NCBI GenBank assembly: GCA_018711545.1
Contig: DVIC01000032.1
Location: forward strand, 1 to 39,210
Origin: Fimenecus stercoravium
GTDB lineage: Bacteria > Bacillota > Clostridia > Oscillospirales > Acutalibacteraceae
Direction of reading: 5' to 3'
DNA length: 39,210 bases
Part shown: piece by piece, positions 31,024-38,971 of the stretch
How the letters are laid out: every line of letters begins with the position of its first letter
Position numbering within the stretch: the stretch's first letter is position 1
The notes under the pieces: generated by a model
Seen by the model: the letters and a program-made list of their open reading frames with translations, nothing else
Database searches by the model: none
Told to the model about the DNA's origin: nothing
Program-made: the position numbers and the translations under genes

Positions 31024-32319
31024 TTATTTATCTGCGTATTGTTTGACGAGCAATTTGAAATGCCGTCCCTTTTCCTCAAAGTTTTTATAGACGTTATAGC
31101 TTGATGCGGCGGGGGAGAGCAGACAGCTTTTCCCCGCTGCTGTATATCGGTACGCAAGGCGCACCGCCTCGTCGAGATCGGCGGCGGTGACAGCGTTCTT
31201 TTCGGGATTCAGCGCCTGCACGGCGCGCACGACGGCAAAGCCCGTTTCGGGCGTGCCGATGATGTTGCGGATCCCGCTTTCGGCAAGCGCGCGGTCGAAG
31301 CCTGCGTAAGAGATGCCGCGGTCCATGCCGCCGACAATGAGCGTGTCCACGTTGCCGATCGCCTCGACCGCACACAGCACGGCGTGCGGGATGGTGGCGA
31401 TGCAATCGTTGTAAAAGGTGATTCCCCGGAACGTGCCGACCTTTTCCATGCGGTGCTCGATGCCCGCAAAGCTTTGCACGGCGCGTTCAATCTGTTCGTC
31501 CGTCACGCCGAACCGCTTGGCGGCGGCGCGGGCAAACAGCACATCCTGGCGGTTGTGCCGCCCTGCAAGGTGTTCGTTTGCGATGGCAAAAGGCAAGGCG
31601 TCGTCCGCGCGGATCCCCAGCTTTTCGGCAGGCGTGCCGGCAATGCCCTCGAATGTGTCCAAGCCCTGATCCGCGTTGTAAATGAGCAGATCGCCCGCTT
31701 TCTGGTAGAGCGCAATGTGCGACTTTGCCCGCGCATAGCCCGCAAATCCGCCGCGGTAGTGTTCCAAATGCTCCTCATAGAGATTTGTAATGACGGCGAC
31801 CTCGGGAGACGCGTGTGTAAACTCCAACTGGTGCGACGACATTTCGATGACGGCGATGCTGTCTTTTGTAACTTCCTCAAGCGCCTCGAACACGGGCACG
31901 CCGATGTTGCCGATCAGGCGGCTGTCCTTTCCCGCCGCTTGCAAACACAGGTGTATGAGCGTCGAGGTCGTGGTCTTGCCCTTCGAGCCGGTGATGCCGA
32001 TTTTGCGGCAGGGCGCGAAGCGCAGGAACAGGTCAACCTGGCAGGTGATTTCGGCATGCCCCGTATCCCGCACGTCCTTAAACGAAATGCCGGGGCTTTT
32101 GAGCACCACGTCGTAGTCGGCAAGGTGCGAAAGGTAATCCGCGCCGCTGAAAACCGTGACGTGCGCGTCGTCTACGAAAACCGGATTTTTGTCCGCGACG
32201 GCGATCGCCTTTTCGGGAAAAAAGCGGCGGATATAGCGGTAGGACGACTGCCCCTCGCGCCCGAAGCCGACGAGCAGCACGGTCTTGTTTTGCAGGTATT
32301 CAGCAATCGGCGGCAACAA
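31024..32319 (-). CDS. murD: UDP-N-acetylmuramoyl-L-alanine--glutamate ligase
   Basis: Adds the second amino acid of the peptidoglycan stem in the cytoplasm. The N-terminal domain has VLLVGFGREGQSSYRYI. The Mur-ligase ATP loop GITGSKGKTTTSTLIHLCL, the carbamate-Lys region (IGNIGVPVFEAL), MSSHQLEF and TNLYEEHLEHYRG follow. The 431 aa are typical. It starts at TTG 32319, overlapping the end of murL by 20 bases. Because murL makes D-Glu only after ligation of L-Glu, this is likely a MurD2-type enzyme that takes L-Glu rather than D-Glu; that is inference from the pairing. Confidence 0.9.
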   Translation of the reverse strand: MLPPIAEYLQNKTVLLVGFGREGQSSYRYIRRFFPEKAIAVADKNPVFVDDAHVTVFSGADYLSHLADYDVVLKSPGISFKDVRDTGHAEITCQVDLFLRFAPCRKIGITGSKGKTTTSTLIHLCLQAAGKDSRLIGNIGVPVFEALEEVTKDSIAVIEMSSHQLEFTHASPEVAVITNLYEEHLEHYRGGFAGYARAKSHIALYQKAGDLLIYNADQGLDTFEGIAGTPAEKLGIRADDALPFAIANEHLAGRHNRQDVLFARAAAKRFGVTDEQIERAVQSFAGIEHRMEKVGTFRGITFYNDCIATIPHAVLCAVEAIGNVDTLIVGGMDRGISYAGFDRALAESGIRNIIGTPETGFAVVRAVQALNPEKNAVTAADLDEAVRLAYRYTAAGKSCLLSPAASSYNVYKNFEEKGRHFKLLVKQYADK

Positions 32320-33682
32320 AGCGATACATCTCCTTTACGGCGGGCAGAAAAGCGGCGGGAATATTGTGCTGCGGGTTCCAATATTGCAGCGGGTTTTCGT
32401 CAGGCCTTTGTGCGCGCGCGCAGAAATGCGCCAAAAGCGCGGGCAGCTTTCGCCCCTCGTTTTGCAGCTTTTCGGCGGTCATCCAAAGCGCGGCGACGAT
32501 CTCCGACGCCGTACCCACGCACTCAAAGGGCTTGACGGGCGCAAACCCGCAGAGGCCCTCAAAATCCGCAAGCAGGTCGCGGTCATCCAAAAGATCCGCC
32601 CCGAAAATTTCACACAGGCGGTCGTAATCCATAAACGGGGAAAGGATGGAAAACACGAACAGGCATTTCGCGCACTTGCCGCACCAGACATTCTGCTTGC
32701 TCCCGCGGTTGCAGCTGCGGAACGTGTCGTGGTACTGCGGCAAAGCGGCGAATTGTTTTGCGATCTGCAATTCCGTGAAGGGGCGCAGCAGGCTGAAATA
32801 GCGAATTTCATCCGTGAGGCGACGCGCGCAGTACGCGGCAAAATCGCATTCAAAATCGTAGGATTTGGAATACTGGTGGTTGACTTCAGTCCCCGCGATG
32901 TTCGATTCGTTCGCGCTTGCTTCGTTGGAGAGCACGATGTCCGTCGCCCCGATGAGATAGGCGCAGTAGTAGGAAAGAAAGGCGACGATCGCCGAAAACG
33001 GCGTGTGCCCGTTTAAAAAGCCCTTGGCGTTTAAATCCAAAAGTGTGCGGTCAATGGTGCGGTAGGCGCGCACGATCTCTTGTTCCGTGTACCCCGCCGC
33101 CAGCACCGTATCGGTGCGCGCTTTCTGGTCGTTGACCGTGAAAAAGCGGTTCTTTTCGGGATCGCCGTGTAAGAGCGAAGCGGTCACGCAGCTATCCTTG
33201 CCGCCGCCCACGGGGACAAGGCGCAGCCCCGCCGAACGAAAGGCGGGGATGTTTTCCGCTTTGGGCGTGTGCTTGCAGACCGAGACGAGCTCCATAAAAT
33301 CGTCCTCGGTCGCCCTGATGCCGTTTCGATAGAAAAACTCCGAAAGCCCGCGGAAATACAGGCGCTTCCAAAAATGAATGTCCTCATCGGAAAGTGCACC
33401 GCAGTGCACCTCGACGCGCTTCGGGCAGGCAGCTTTCCAATAGCTGACGAGCTCCACCATCCCCAGCGCGAACACCACGCGGCGCGCAAGCGGGGAATCC
33501 GGGTCGTTTAAAAGGTTCAGATTTTCCGTTTCGATCTCGGTCGTCGGCGCAAAGCGGCAAAGCCCCTTTACGGAAAAATGAAAGGTCAGCCGCACGCGCG
33601 TACCCGCGCGTGTGATCGTGTAATCGTCATAAGAAAATACGGGATATTGCTTTCGTAAGTCTTCAAACTGTTGTTGGGGCAT
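32300..33682 (-). CDS. murL: MurL-like UDP-MurNAc-L-Ala-L-Glu epimerase
   Basis: Probably inverts the terminal L-Glu of UDP-MurNAc-L-Ala-L-Glu to D-Glu with ATP, as shown for Xanthomonas oryzae MurL, which works with MurD2. Seen here: an N-terminal domain (FSYDDYTITRAG, CRFAPTTEIE), the ATP-pyrophosphatase-like loop RLVPVGGGKDSCVTASLL near residue 175, the SNEASANESN stretch, and CNRGSKQNVWCGKCAKCLF with four Cys. Length 460 aa. The ATG at 33682 follows GGGAGGG; an upstream GTG-type extension to 33733 runs through the -10 box. The overlap with murD supports the assignment. Made from family memory, without a search. Confidence 0.82.
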   Translation of the reverse strand: MPQQQFEDLRKQYPVFSYDDYTITRAGTRVRLTFHFSVKGLCRFAPTTEIETENLNLLNDPDSPLARRVVFALGMVELVSYWKAACPKRVEVHCGALSDEDIHFWKRLYFRGLSEFFYRNGIRATEDDFMELVSVCKHTPKAENIPAFRSAGLRLVPVGGGKDSCVTASLLHGDPEKNRFFTVNDQKARTDTVLAAGYTEQEIVRAYRTIDRTLLDLNAKGFLNGHTPFSAIVAFLSYYCAYLIGATDIVLSNEASANESNIAGTEVNHQYSKSYDFECDFAAYCARRLTDEIRYFSLLRPFTELQIAKQFAALPQYHDTFRSCNRGSKQNVWCGKCAKCLFVFSILSPFMDYDRLCEIFGADLLDDRDLLADFEGLCGFAPVKPFECVGTASEIVAALWMTAEKLQNEGRKLPALLAHFCARAQRPDENPLQYWNPQHNIPAAFLPAVKEMYRFVAADC

Positions 33683-33704
33683 ACGATCCCTCCCATTCTT
33701 TTCT

Positions 33705-33733
33705 ATTATACGAAGAAACCGACGCGAATGCAA
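33705..33733 (-). promoter_or_regulatory. Promoter of the murL-murD-ubiquitin operon
   Basis: On the minus strand: TTGCAT (33733-33728), a 17-bp spacer and TATAAT (33710-33705). The start codon lies about 22 bases downstream of the -10 box. Confidence 0.8.
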
Positions 33734-33779
33734 GGCGCGCGGCGCAAATTGCGTAAAAAACCGTATGTGATTTTATGCA

Positions 33780-34074
33780 GTGTGCACGTTTGAGCGATAC
33801 GAAAAGTTTTACTCGATTTTTTACAAAAAATCGCGGATTCCAAAGGCAGAGCCGCTGCGGCGTCCAGCAGGACGCGAAATCCTTTCCGCTCAAAAAGCGC
33901 AGAAGGGGAGATGGAACGGTCCGGTGGACTGTTCCATCCGGGGAACCCTCGCCGGAGGTTCCCCGTGTGACGCGATATGGCGCTCAAAAGCATCGGATAA
34001 ATTATGGAATACCGGAGTGACAAGAGGCGCAAAATCCCCAAAAAATCCGTGCCGAAATCCGCAAAAAAAGCATA
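33780..34074 (+). repeat. Hairpin-rich intergenic element upstream of the EF-G-like gene
   Basis: About 300 bases with no supportable gene. It holds a row of hairpins: GCGTCC-AGCA-GGACGC (about 33858-33873); GATGGAAC continued by GTCC, paired with GGAC and GTTCCATC (33910-33938, one G-T wobble); and GGGGAACC (33940-33947) with GGTTCCCC (33957-33964). Frames through it are not codon-like. I recall similar CCGGTGGA and CGCCGGAGG hairpin elements scattered in gut Firmicutes, but cannot verify this. It may be a dispersed repeat or a structured RNA. Confidence 0.55.
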
Positions 34075-34143
34075 TTGCTATTTTTGGGCAGATGTGCTAC
34101 AATTTTCTCATACTTGTCGAAATTGTTATCATTTTTATATAAT
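34075..34143 (+). promoter_or_regulatory. Two tandem promoters of the EF-G-like gene
   Basis: Promoter 1: TTGCTA (34075-34080), 17 bp, TACAAT (34098-34103) within GATGTGCTACAAT. Promoter 2: TTGTCG (34114-34119), 18 bp, TATAAT (34138-34143). The GATGTGCTACAAT block recurs in the promoter at 36333-36361. Confidence 0.65.
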
Positions 34144-34180
34144 AAATAGCGGCAGGGATTTTGAAACAGGAGGCGTTTTT

Positions 34181-36250
34181 ATGAAAGCCTATTCTTCCGA
34201 ACATATCCGCAACATTGCCGTCGTCGGGCACGGCGGCAAGGGCAAGACCACGCTTTGCGAAGCGATGCTGTATGTCGCGGGGGCGACCGACCGGCTCGGG
34301 CGTGTGGCAGACGGCAACACCGTGCTCGACTTTGACGCAGAGGAAAAGCGCCGCAAGTCCTCCGTATCCTCCGCCATGGCGGCGATCGAATGGGACAACA
34401 CCAAGCTCAATATCATTGACGCACCCGGCCTTTTCGACTTTGAGGGCGGCGTCGCGGAAGCCGTGCGCGCAGCGGAAGCCGTGCTCATCGTCACGTCCGC
34501 CGGCTCCGGCGTGGATGTCGGTACGATGAAGGCGTTCAAGGCGGCGGAGAAAAAAGGCGCAGCGAAATTTTTTGCCATCACCAAAACGGACTCCGACCAC
34601 CGCAGCTTTTATAAGACCTTTGACGCGCTCAAGGAGGTCTACGGCAACAAGCTGTGCCCGACCATCATCCCCTATATGGAGGGCAATCTCGTCAAATGCT
34701 ATGTCAACCTCATGACGGGCATGGCGTATGCGTATGAAGACGGCAAGGCAACACGCGTGGAACTGCCCGACGATCCCGTGATCGCAGATATGACTTCCGC
34801 CTTTATGGAGGCGGTCGCCACGACGGACGACGCGCTCATGGAAAAATTCTTTGAGGGTGAGGCGTTCACCCCCGAAGAGATCCTCAAGGGCCTTTGCATC
34901 GGTATTTTTGACGGCTCGATCTATCCTGTTTACGCGGTGTCGGGCCTGACGACCGCGGCGGTGGACCAGCTCTTGTACGGGCTTGCGTGGTCCGCGCCCG
35001 GCGCTTACGGCTATGCGGGCGAGTACGCTGCGGATGAAAACGGCGAAGAAGAGATCCTGCCCTGCAACGTCGCAGGGCCTTTGGCGGCAGTGTGCTTTAA
35101 GACCGTTGCCGATCCGTTCGTCGGGAAAATGTCCTTTTTCAAGGTCGTGTCCGGCAAGCTGACTGCGGACAGCGCGGCATATAACCCGCGCACGGGCGAA
35201 GCGGAAAAGATCGGCAAGATCATCACCGTCAAGGGCGCCAAGCAGGAGGATGCCAAAGAGATTATCGCAGGCGACATCGGCGTGCTCACAAAGCTTGCCA
35301 AGGTCAAGACCGGCGACACGCTGTGCGACCCGAAGAACATCCGCGTCTTAAAAGGCGTCGATTTCCCCGAACCCTGCCTTTCCATGGCGGTCAAGGTCAC
35401 GAAAAAGGGCGAGGAGGAAAAGGTCGCCGCAGGGCTTCTGCGCCTGATGGAAGAAGACCCGACCATTCGCTATACCAACAATACCGAGACCCGCGAGCAG
35501 GTGCTCTCGGGTATGGGCGAGCAGCATTTGGATGTCATCGTCTCAAAGCTCAAAAACAAATTCGGCGTAGATGTGACGCTGGAAGTACCGAAGGTTGCCT
35601 ACCGCGAGACCATCCGCAAGGCAGTCGAGGCACAGGGGCGGCATAAGAAGCAGTCCGGCGGCCACGGGCAGTACGGCGACGTGTGGGTCAAATTTGAACC
35701 GTGCGACAGTGACGAACTGGTGTTTGAGACTGCGGTCGTCGGCGGCAGCGTGCCGAAAAACTTCTTCCCCGCCGTTGAAAAGGGCTTGCGCGAATGTGTG
35801 GAAAAGGGCTTCGCCGCAGGCTACCCGATGGTCGGGCTCAAGGCGACGCTGTACGACGGTTCCTATCACCCTGTGGACTCCTCGGAAATGGCGTTCAAAA
35901 CGGCGGCGTCCCTCGCGTTCAAAAACGCCATGCCCAAAGCCGACGTGGCAATCCTCGAACCCATCGGCACGCTTACGGCGATCATGCCGGACGATAACCT
36001 CGGCGATATTATGGGCGACATCACCAAGCGCCGCGGCAGGGTGCTCGGCATGGGCCCCGCCGAAGAACCCAAGATGCAGGAGCTTTCCGCCGAGGTGCCC
36101 ATGGCGGAAATGGGCGATTTCTCGACGGTGCTGCGCTCCGTGACGGCGGGCAGAGGCAGCTATACGCTTAGCTTTACGCGATATGAGCAGGCACCGAAGG
36201 ACGTGGCGGATAAGGTCATTGCCGAGCGTGCCGCCGAACGTGCGGAATAA
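34181..36250 (+). CDS. EF-G-like translational GTPase (second type)
   Basis: A ribosome-associated GTPase related to elongation factor G. At 689 aa it has all five EF-G domains. The G1 loop is VVGHGGKGKTT (residues 14-24), G3 is DAPGL at 80-84 and G4 is TKTD at 134-137, where standard EF-G has NKxD. Later motifs: SGMGEQHLDVIVSKLKNKFGVD, HKKQSGGHGQYGDVWVKFEP and GRGSYTLSFTRYEQ. It belongs to the extra EF-G group common in Clostridia, not linked here to rpsL/rpsG/tuf, so it is probably not the main EF-G. ATG at 34181 after ACAGGAGGCG. Frames reaching up to 34004 would start inside the promoters. Confidence 0.88.
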   Translation: MKAYSSEHIRNIAVVGHGGKGKTTLCEAMLYVAGATDRLGRVADGNTVLDFDAEEKRRKSSVSSAMAAIEWDNTKLNIIDAPGLFDFEGGVAEAVRAAEAVLIVTSAGSGVDVGTMKAFKAAEKKGAAKFFAITKTDSDHRSFYKTFDALKEVYGNKLCPTIIPYMEGNLVKCYVNLMTGMAYAYEDGKATRVELPDDPVIADMTSAFMEAVATTDDALMEKFFEGEAFTPEEILKGLCIGIFDGSIYPVYAVSGLTTAAVDQLLYGLAWSAPGAYGYAGEYAADENGEEEILPCNVAGPLAAVCFKTVADPFVGKMSFFKVVSGKLTADSAAYNPRTGEAEKIGKIITVKGAKQEDAKEIIAGDIGVLTKLAKVKTGDTLCDPKNIRVLKGVDFPEPCLSMAVKVTKKGEEEKVAAGLLRLMEEDPTIRYTNNTETREQVLSGMGEQHLDVIVSKLKNKFGVDVTLEVPKVAYRETIRKAVEAQGRHKKQSGGHGQYGDVWVKFEPCDSDELVFETAVVGGSVPKNFFPAVEKGLRECVEKGFAAGYPMVGLKATLYDGSYHPVDSSEMAFKTAASLAFKNAMPKADVAILEPIGTLTAIMPDDNLGDIMGDITKRRGRVLGMGPAEEPKMQELSAEVPMAEMGDFSTVLRSVTAGRGSYTLSFTRYEQAPKDVADKVIAERAAERAE

Positions 36251-36275
36251 AACGAAACTTAGCATTTTCAACAAG

Positions 36276-36311
36276 ATATGGGAGTCGGGTTTGTGCCGAC
36301 TCCCATATTTT
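36276..36311 (+). terminator. Terminator of the EF-G-like gene
   Basis: A perfect 13-bp stem, ATATGGGAGTCGG (36276-36288) with 36296-36308, followed by a run of Ts. Confidence 0.88.
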
Positions 36312-36332
36312 CGGCGCTGCGCGGATTTTATT

Positions 36333-36361
36333 TTGCCTTTTTCGGCCGGATGTGCTACAAT
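36333..36361 (+). promoter_or_regulatory. Promoter of the DUF3048 lipoprotein gene
   Basis: TTGCCT (36333-36338), a 17-bp spacer and TACAAT (36356-36361) preceded by TGTGC. Confidence 0.65.
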
Positions 36362-36413
36362 ATAAAAACAGACGAAAACTTACATTGCGCAGAAAAAGGA
36401 CAGGAACAGAGAA

Positions 36414-37475
36414 ATGAGCAAAAAATTCGGATTGAAATTGACGGCGGGGCTTTTGAGCGCCGCCTTGGCATTGACGGCGTTTTCCGCCTGCGGCGGGGAG
36501 AAAGAGCCTGCCGCCGAGACGACCACCGCACCCGTGACCGAGGCGGCCGCCGGTCCCGCAAACCCGCTGACGGGGGAGGAAATACGCGCCGAAGCGGTCG
36601 GCAAGCGCCCCGTGGCGATCATGGTGGAAAATTCTCCGCAGGCGCGCCCGCAGTGGGGCCTGAGCACGCCCGACATCGTCATTGAAGGGCTTGCCGAGGG
36701 CGGCATCACACGCATGATGTGGCTGTATGCCGATACGGCGGATATTCCAAGCCAGGTTGGCCCCACGCGCAGCGCGCGGCACGATTATGTGGAGCTTGCC
36801 GAGGGCTTTGACGCGATCTATGTTCACTTCGGCGGCAGCACCTATGCCTATGACACCATAAAAAGCGACGATGTGGATGACATCGACGGCATGTACGACG
36901 GTGCCTATTTCGCGCGCGACAAGTCCCGCAACGTCGCCAGCGAGCACACCGCGTACACCACCGGCGTAAACATTATCGAGGCGATCACCGAAATGGAGAT
37001 CCGCGAGGAGCTTGCGGACGGCTATGCGGCGCCGTTTACCTTCGCTTCGGAAAAGCGCACACTGCCGGGGGGCGCGTGCACAAGCATTTTCGCAGAGTTT
37101 TCAGACGATTACACACATACATTCCGTTACAACGCCGAGGACGGGCTCTATTACAATTATATGAATTCCTCGGAGATGAAGGACGCGAACGGCACGACCA
37201 TGGCGGTCGCGAATGTGCTGGTGCTGTATACGGACGTATCGCGCGTCAGCGGCTCGTCAAGCGGTCATGTGGATTGGGACCTGCAAAGCGGTACGGGCGT
37301 GTATGTGTCCAACGGGACGTATCAGAACATCCGCTGGTCGAAAGGCACGTCGTCGAACGCCGACGCACCGCTTGTGCTCACCGATGAAAGCGGCGCGGCG
37401 CTCGAACTCAACACCGGCAAATCCTGGATCGGCTTTGTGCCGACGGCGAACAGCGGCTTGACTGTGATCACCTGA
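36414..37475 (+). CDS. DUF3048 (YerB-like) lipoprotein
   Basis: A predicted surface lipoprotein of 353 aa. The signal peptide ends in a lipobox, LTAFSAC, with Cys26 as lipid attachment site. A Thr/Ala-rich linker to about residue 48 follows. The N-terminal DUF3048 domain has RPVAIMVENSPQARPQWGLSTPDIV, GITRMMWLYAD, VGPTRSARHDYVELA and FVHFGG-like IYVHFGGS. The C-terminal domain ends around DVSRVSGSSSGHVDWDL and WIGFVPTANSGLTVI. B. subtilis YerB is the named relative; its function is not established. Own promoter and terminator. Confidence 0.9.
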   Translation: MSKKFGLKLTAGLLSAALALTAFSACGGEKEPAAETTTAPVTEAAAGPANPLTGEEIRAEAVGKRPVAIMVENSPQARPQWGLSTPDIVIEGLAEGGITRMMWLYADTADIPSQVGPTRSARHDYVELAEGFDAIYVHFGGSTYAYDTIKSDDVDDIDGMYDGAYFARDKSRNVASEHTAYTTGVNIIEAITEMEIREELADGYAAPFTFASEKRTLPGGACTSIFAEFSDDYTHTFRYNAEDGLYYNYMNSSEMKDANGTTMAVANVLVLYTDVSRVSGSSSGHVDWDLQSGTGVYVSNGTYQNIRWSKGTSSNADAPLVLTDESGAALELNTGKSWIGFVPTANSGLTVIT

Positions 37476-37496
37476 TTGAAAAAAGAATAACCAAAC

Positions 37497-37527
37497 AGCC
37501 CCGCAGCACAGAATGTGCTGCGGGGCT
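37497..37527. terminator. Bidirectional terminator between the DUF3048 gene and gdhA
   Basis: A perfect 14-bp stem, AGCCCCGCAGCACA (37497-37510) with 37514-37527, around a GAA loop; TGTTT follows on the plus strand and TGTTTGG on the minus strand. Confidence 0.8.
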
Positions 37528-37562
37528 TGTTTCATATGCTTTTGCAGGATTGTGCCGGTGCC

Positions 37563-38894
37563 TTAGACAATACCCTGCGCCATCATCGCGTCGGCGACCT
37601 TTAAGAAGCCCGCGATATTCGCGCCGACCACAAAGTTGTCCTCTGCGTGATATTCCTTCGCAGCGGCAGCCATGTGGAAGTAGATGTTTTCCATGATGTC
37701 CTTGAGCTTTTCGTCCACCTGCTCGAACGTCCAGATGATGCGCGCGCTGTTTTGGCTCATCTCCAGCGCCGAGGTCGCCACGCCGCCTGCGTTGGCAGCC
37801 TTGCCGGGTGCAAACAGAATGTTGTTTGCAAGGAAGCATTCCGTTGCCTCAATGGTGCTGGGCATGTTTGCGCCCTCCGCAACGGCAATGCAGCCGTTCT
37901 GCACAAGCGTGCGCGCGTCGTCTAACCCTAACTCGTTCTGCGTGGCACACGGCAGAGCCACATCGCAGGGGACCTCCCAAACGCGCTTGCCTGCGACGAA
38001 TTTTGCGGTGGGCTTGTATTCCGCATACTTCGAAATGCGTGCGCGCTCTTCTTCCTTGACCTTCTTGAGGATCGCAAGGTCAATGCCCTCTGCGTCGTAC
38101 ACATAGCCCGAGGAGTCGCTCGCGGTCACGACCTTTGCGCCGAGCGCCTGCGCCTTTTCAATGGCGTAGATCGCCACGTTGCCCGAACCGGAGACGACAA
38201 CGGTCTTGTCCTCCAGCGAATTGTTGTGGCGGCGCAGCATCTCCTGCGTCAAGTATACAAGGCCGTAGCCCGTCGCCTCGGTGCGAGCAAGCGAGCCGCC
38301 GTAGGAAAGCCCCTTGCCCGTCAGCACGCCTTCATGGCGGCCGGTGATCTTTTTGTATTGCCCGAACAGGTAGCCGATCTCTCTGCCGCCGACGCCGATG
38401 TCGCCCGCAGGCACGTCGGAGTTCGGCCCGATGACCTTGTAAAGCTCGGTCATAAAGCCCTGGCAGAAGCGCATGATCTCGTTGTCGCTCTTGCCTTTGG
38501 GGTCGAAGTCGGCACCGCCCTTGCCGCCGCCGATAGGCAGCCCCGTTAAGGAGTTCTTGAAGATCTGCTCAAACCCGAGGAATTTGATGATGCTCATCGT
38601 AACAGACGGGTGGAAACGAAGCCCGCCCTTGTAAGGACCGATGGCGCTGTTGAACTGCACGCGGTAACCGCGGTTGACATGGACAACGCCGTTATCGTCC
38701 ACCCACGGCACACGGAAAACCGTCGCCTTTTCGGGCGCGACCAGACGCTCCAAAAGCGCCGCCTTTTCATACTGCGGGTTGGCTTCCACCGCAGGCGCGA
38801 TGGAGTGCAGGACCTCCGTCACCGCCTGGCAAAATTCGGGCTGGTAGTTGTAGCGCGTGGTGGTGCGCTCCAGCACGTCGTTGACATAGCTCAT
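37563..38894 (-). CDS. gdhA: NADP-type glutamate dehydrogenase
   Basis: Makes L-glutamate from 2-oxoglutarate and ammonia. It is the hexameric, 443-aa form. Substrate-site motifs: KGGLRFHPSVTMSIIKFLGFEQIFKNSL and the catalytic GGGKGGADFDPKGKSDNEIMRF. The nucleotide fold has VVSGSGNVAIYAIEKAQALG. The ATG at 38894 follows AAAAGGAG and gives the family start MSYVNDVLER; upstream codons to 38936 have no support. Own promoter, monocistronic. The glutamate could feed the MurD/MurL and AsnB reactions encoded nearby. Confidence 0.95.
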   Translation of the reverse strand: MSYVNDVLERTTTRYNYQPEFCQAVTEVLHSIAPAVEANPQYEKAALLERLVAPEKATVFRVPWVDDNGVVHVNRGYRVQFNSAIGPYKGGLRFHPSVTMSIIKFLGFEQIFKNSLTGLPIGGGKGGADFDPKGKSDNEIMRFCQGFMTELYKVIGPNSDVPAGDIGVGGREIGYLFGQYKKITGRHEGVLTGKGLSYGGSLARTEATGYGLVYLTQEMLRRHNNSLEDKTVVVSGSGNVAIYAIEKAQALGAKVVTASDSSGYVYDAEGIDLAILKKVKEEERARISKYAEYKPTAKFVAGKRVWEVPCDVALPCATQNELGLDDARTLVQNGCIAVAEGANMPSTIEATECFLANNILFAPGKAANAGGVATSALEMSQNSARIIWTFEQVDEKLKDIMENIYFHMAAAAKEYHAEDNFVVGANIAGFLKVADAMMAQGIV

Positions 38895-38942
38895 AGCTTT
38901 ACTCCTTTTGCGGCAAAGACCGCCGCGAAAATTCACTCTGCT

Positions 38943-38971
38943 ATTTTACTGCAATAAAGCGCAGAATACAA
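38943..38971 (-). promoter_or_regulatory. Promoter of gdhA
   Basis: On the minus strand: TTGTAT (38971-38966), a 17-bp spacer and TAAAAT (38948-38943). Confidence 0.6.

Noticed and set aside
34004..34180. Upstream extension of the EF-G-like protein
   Set aside because: It would begin before both promoters; the ATG at 34181 has a strong ribosome binding site and the family's start.
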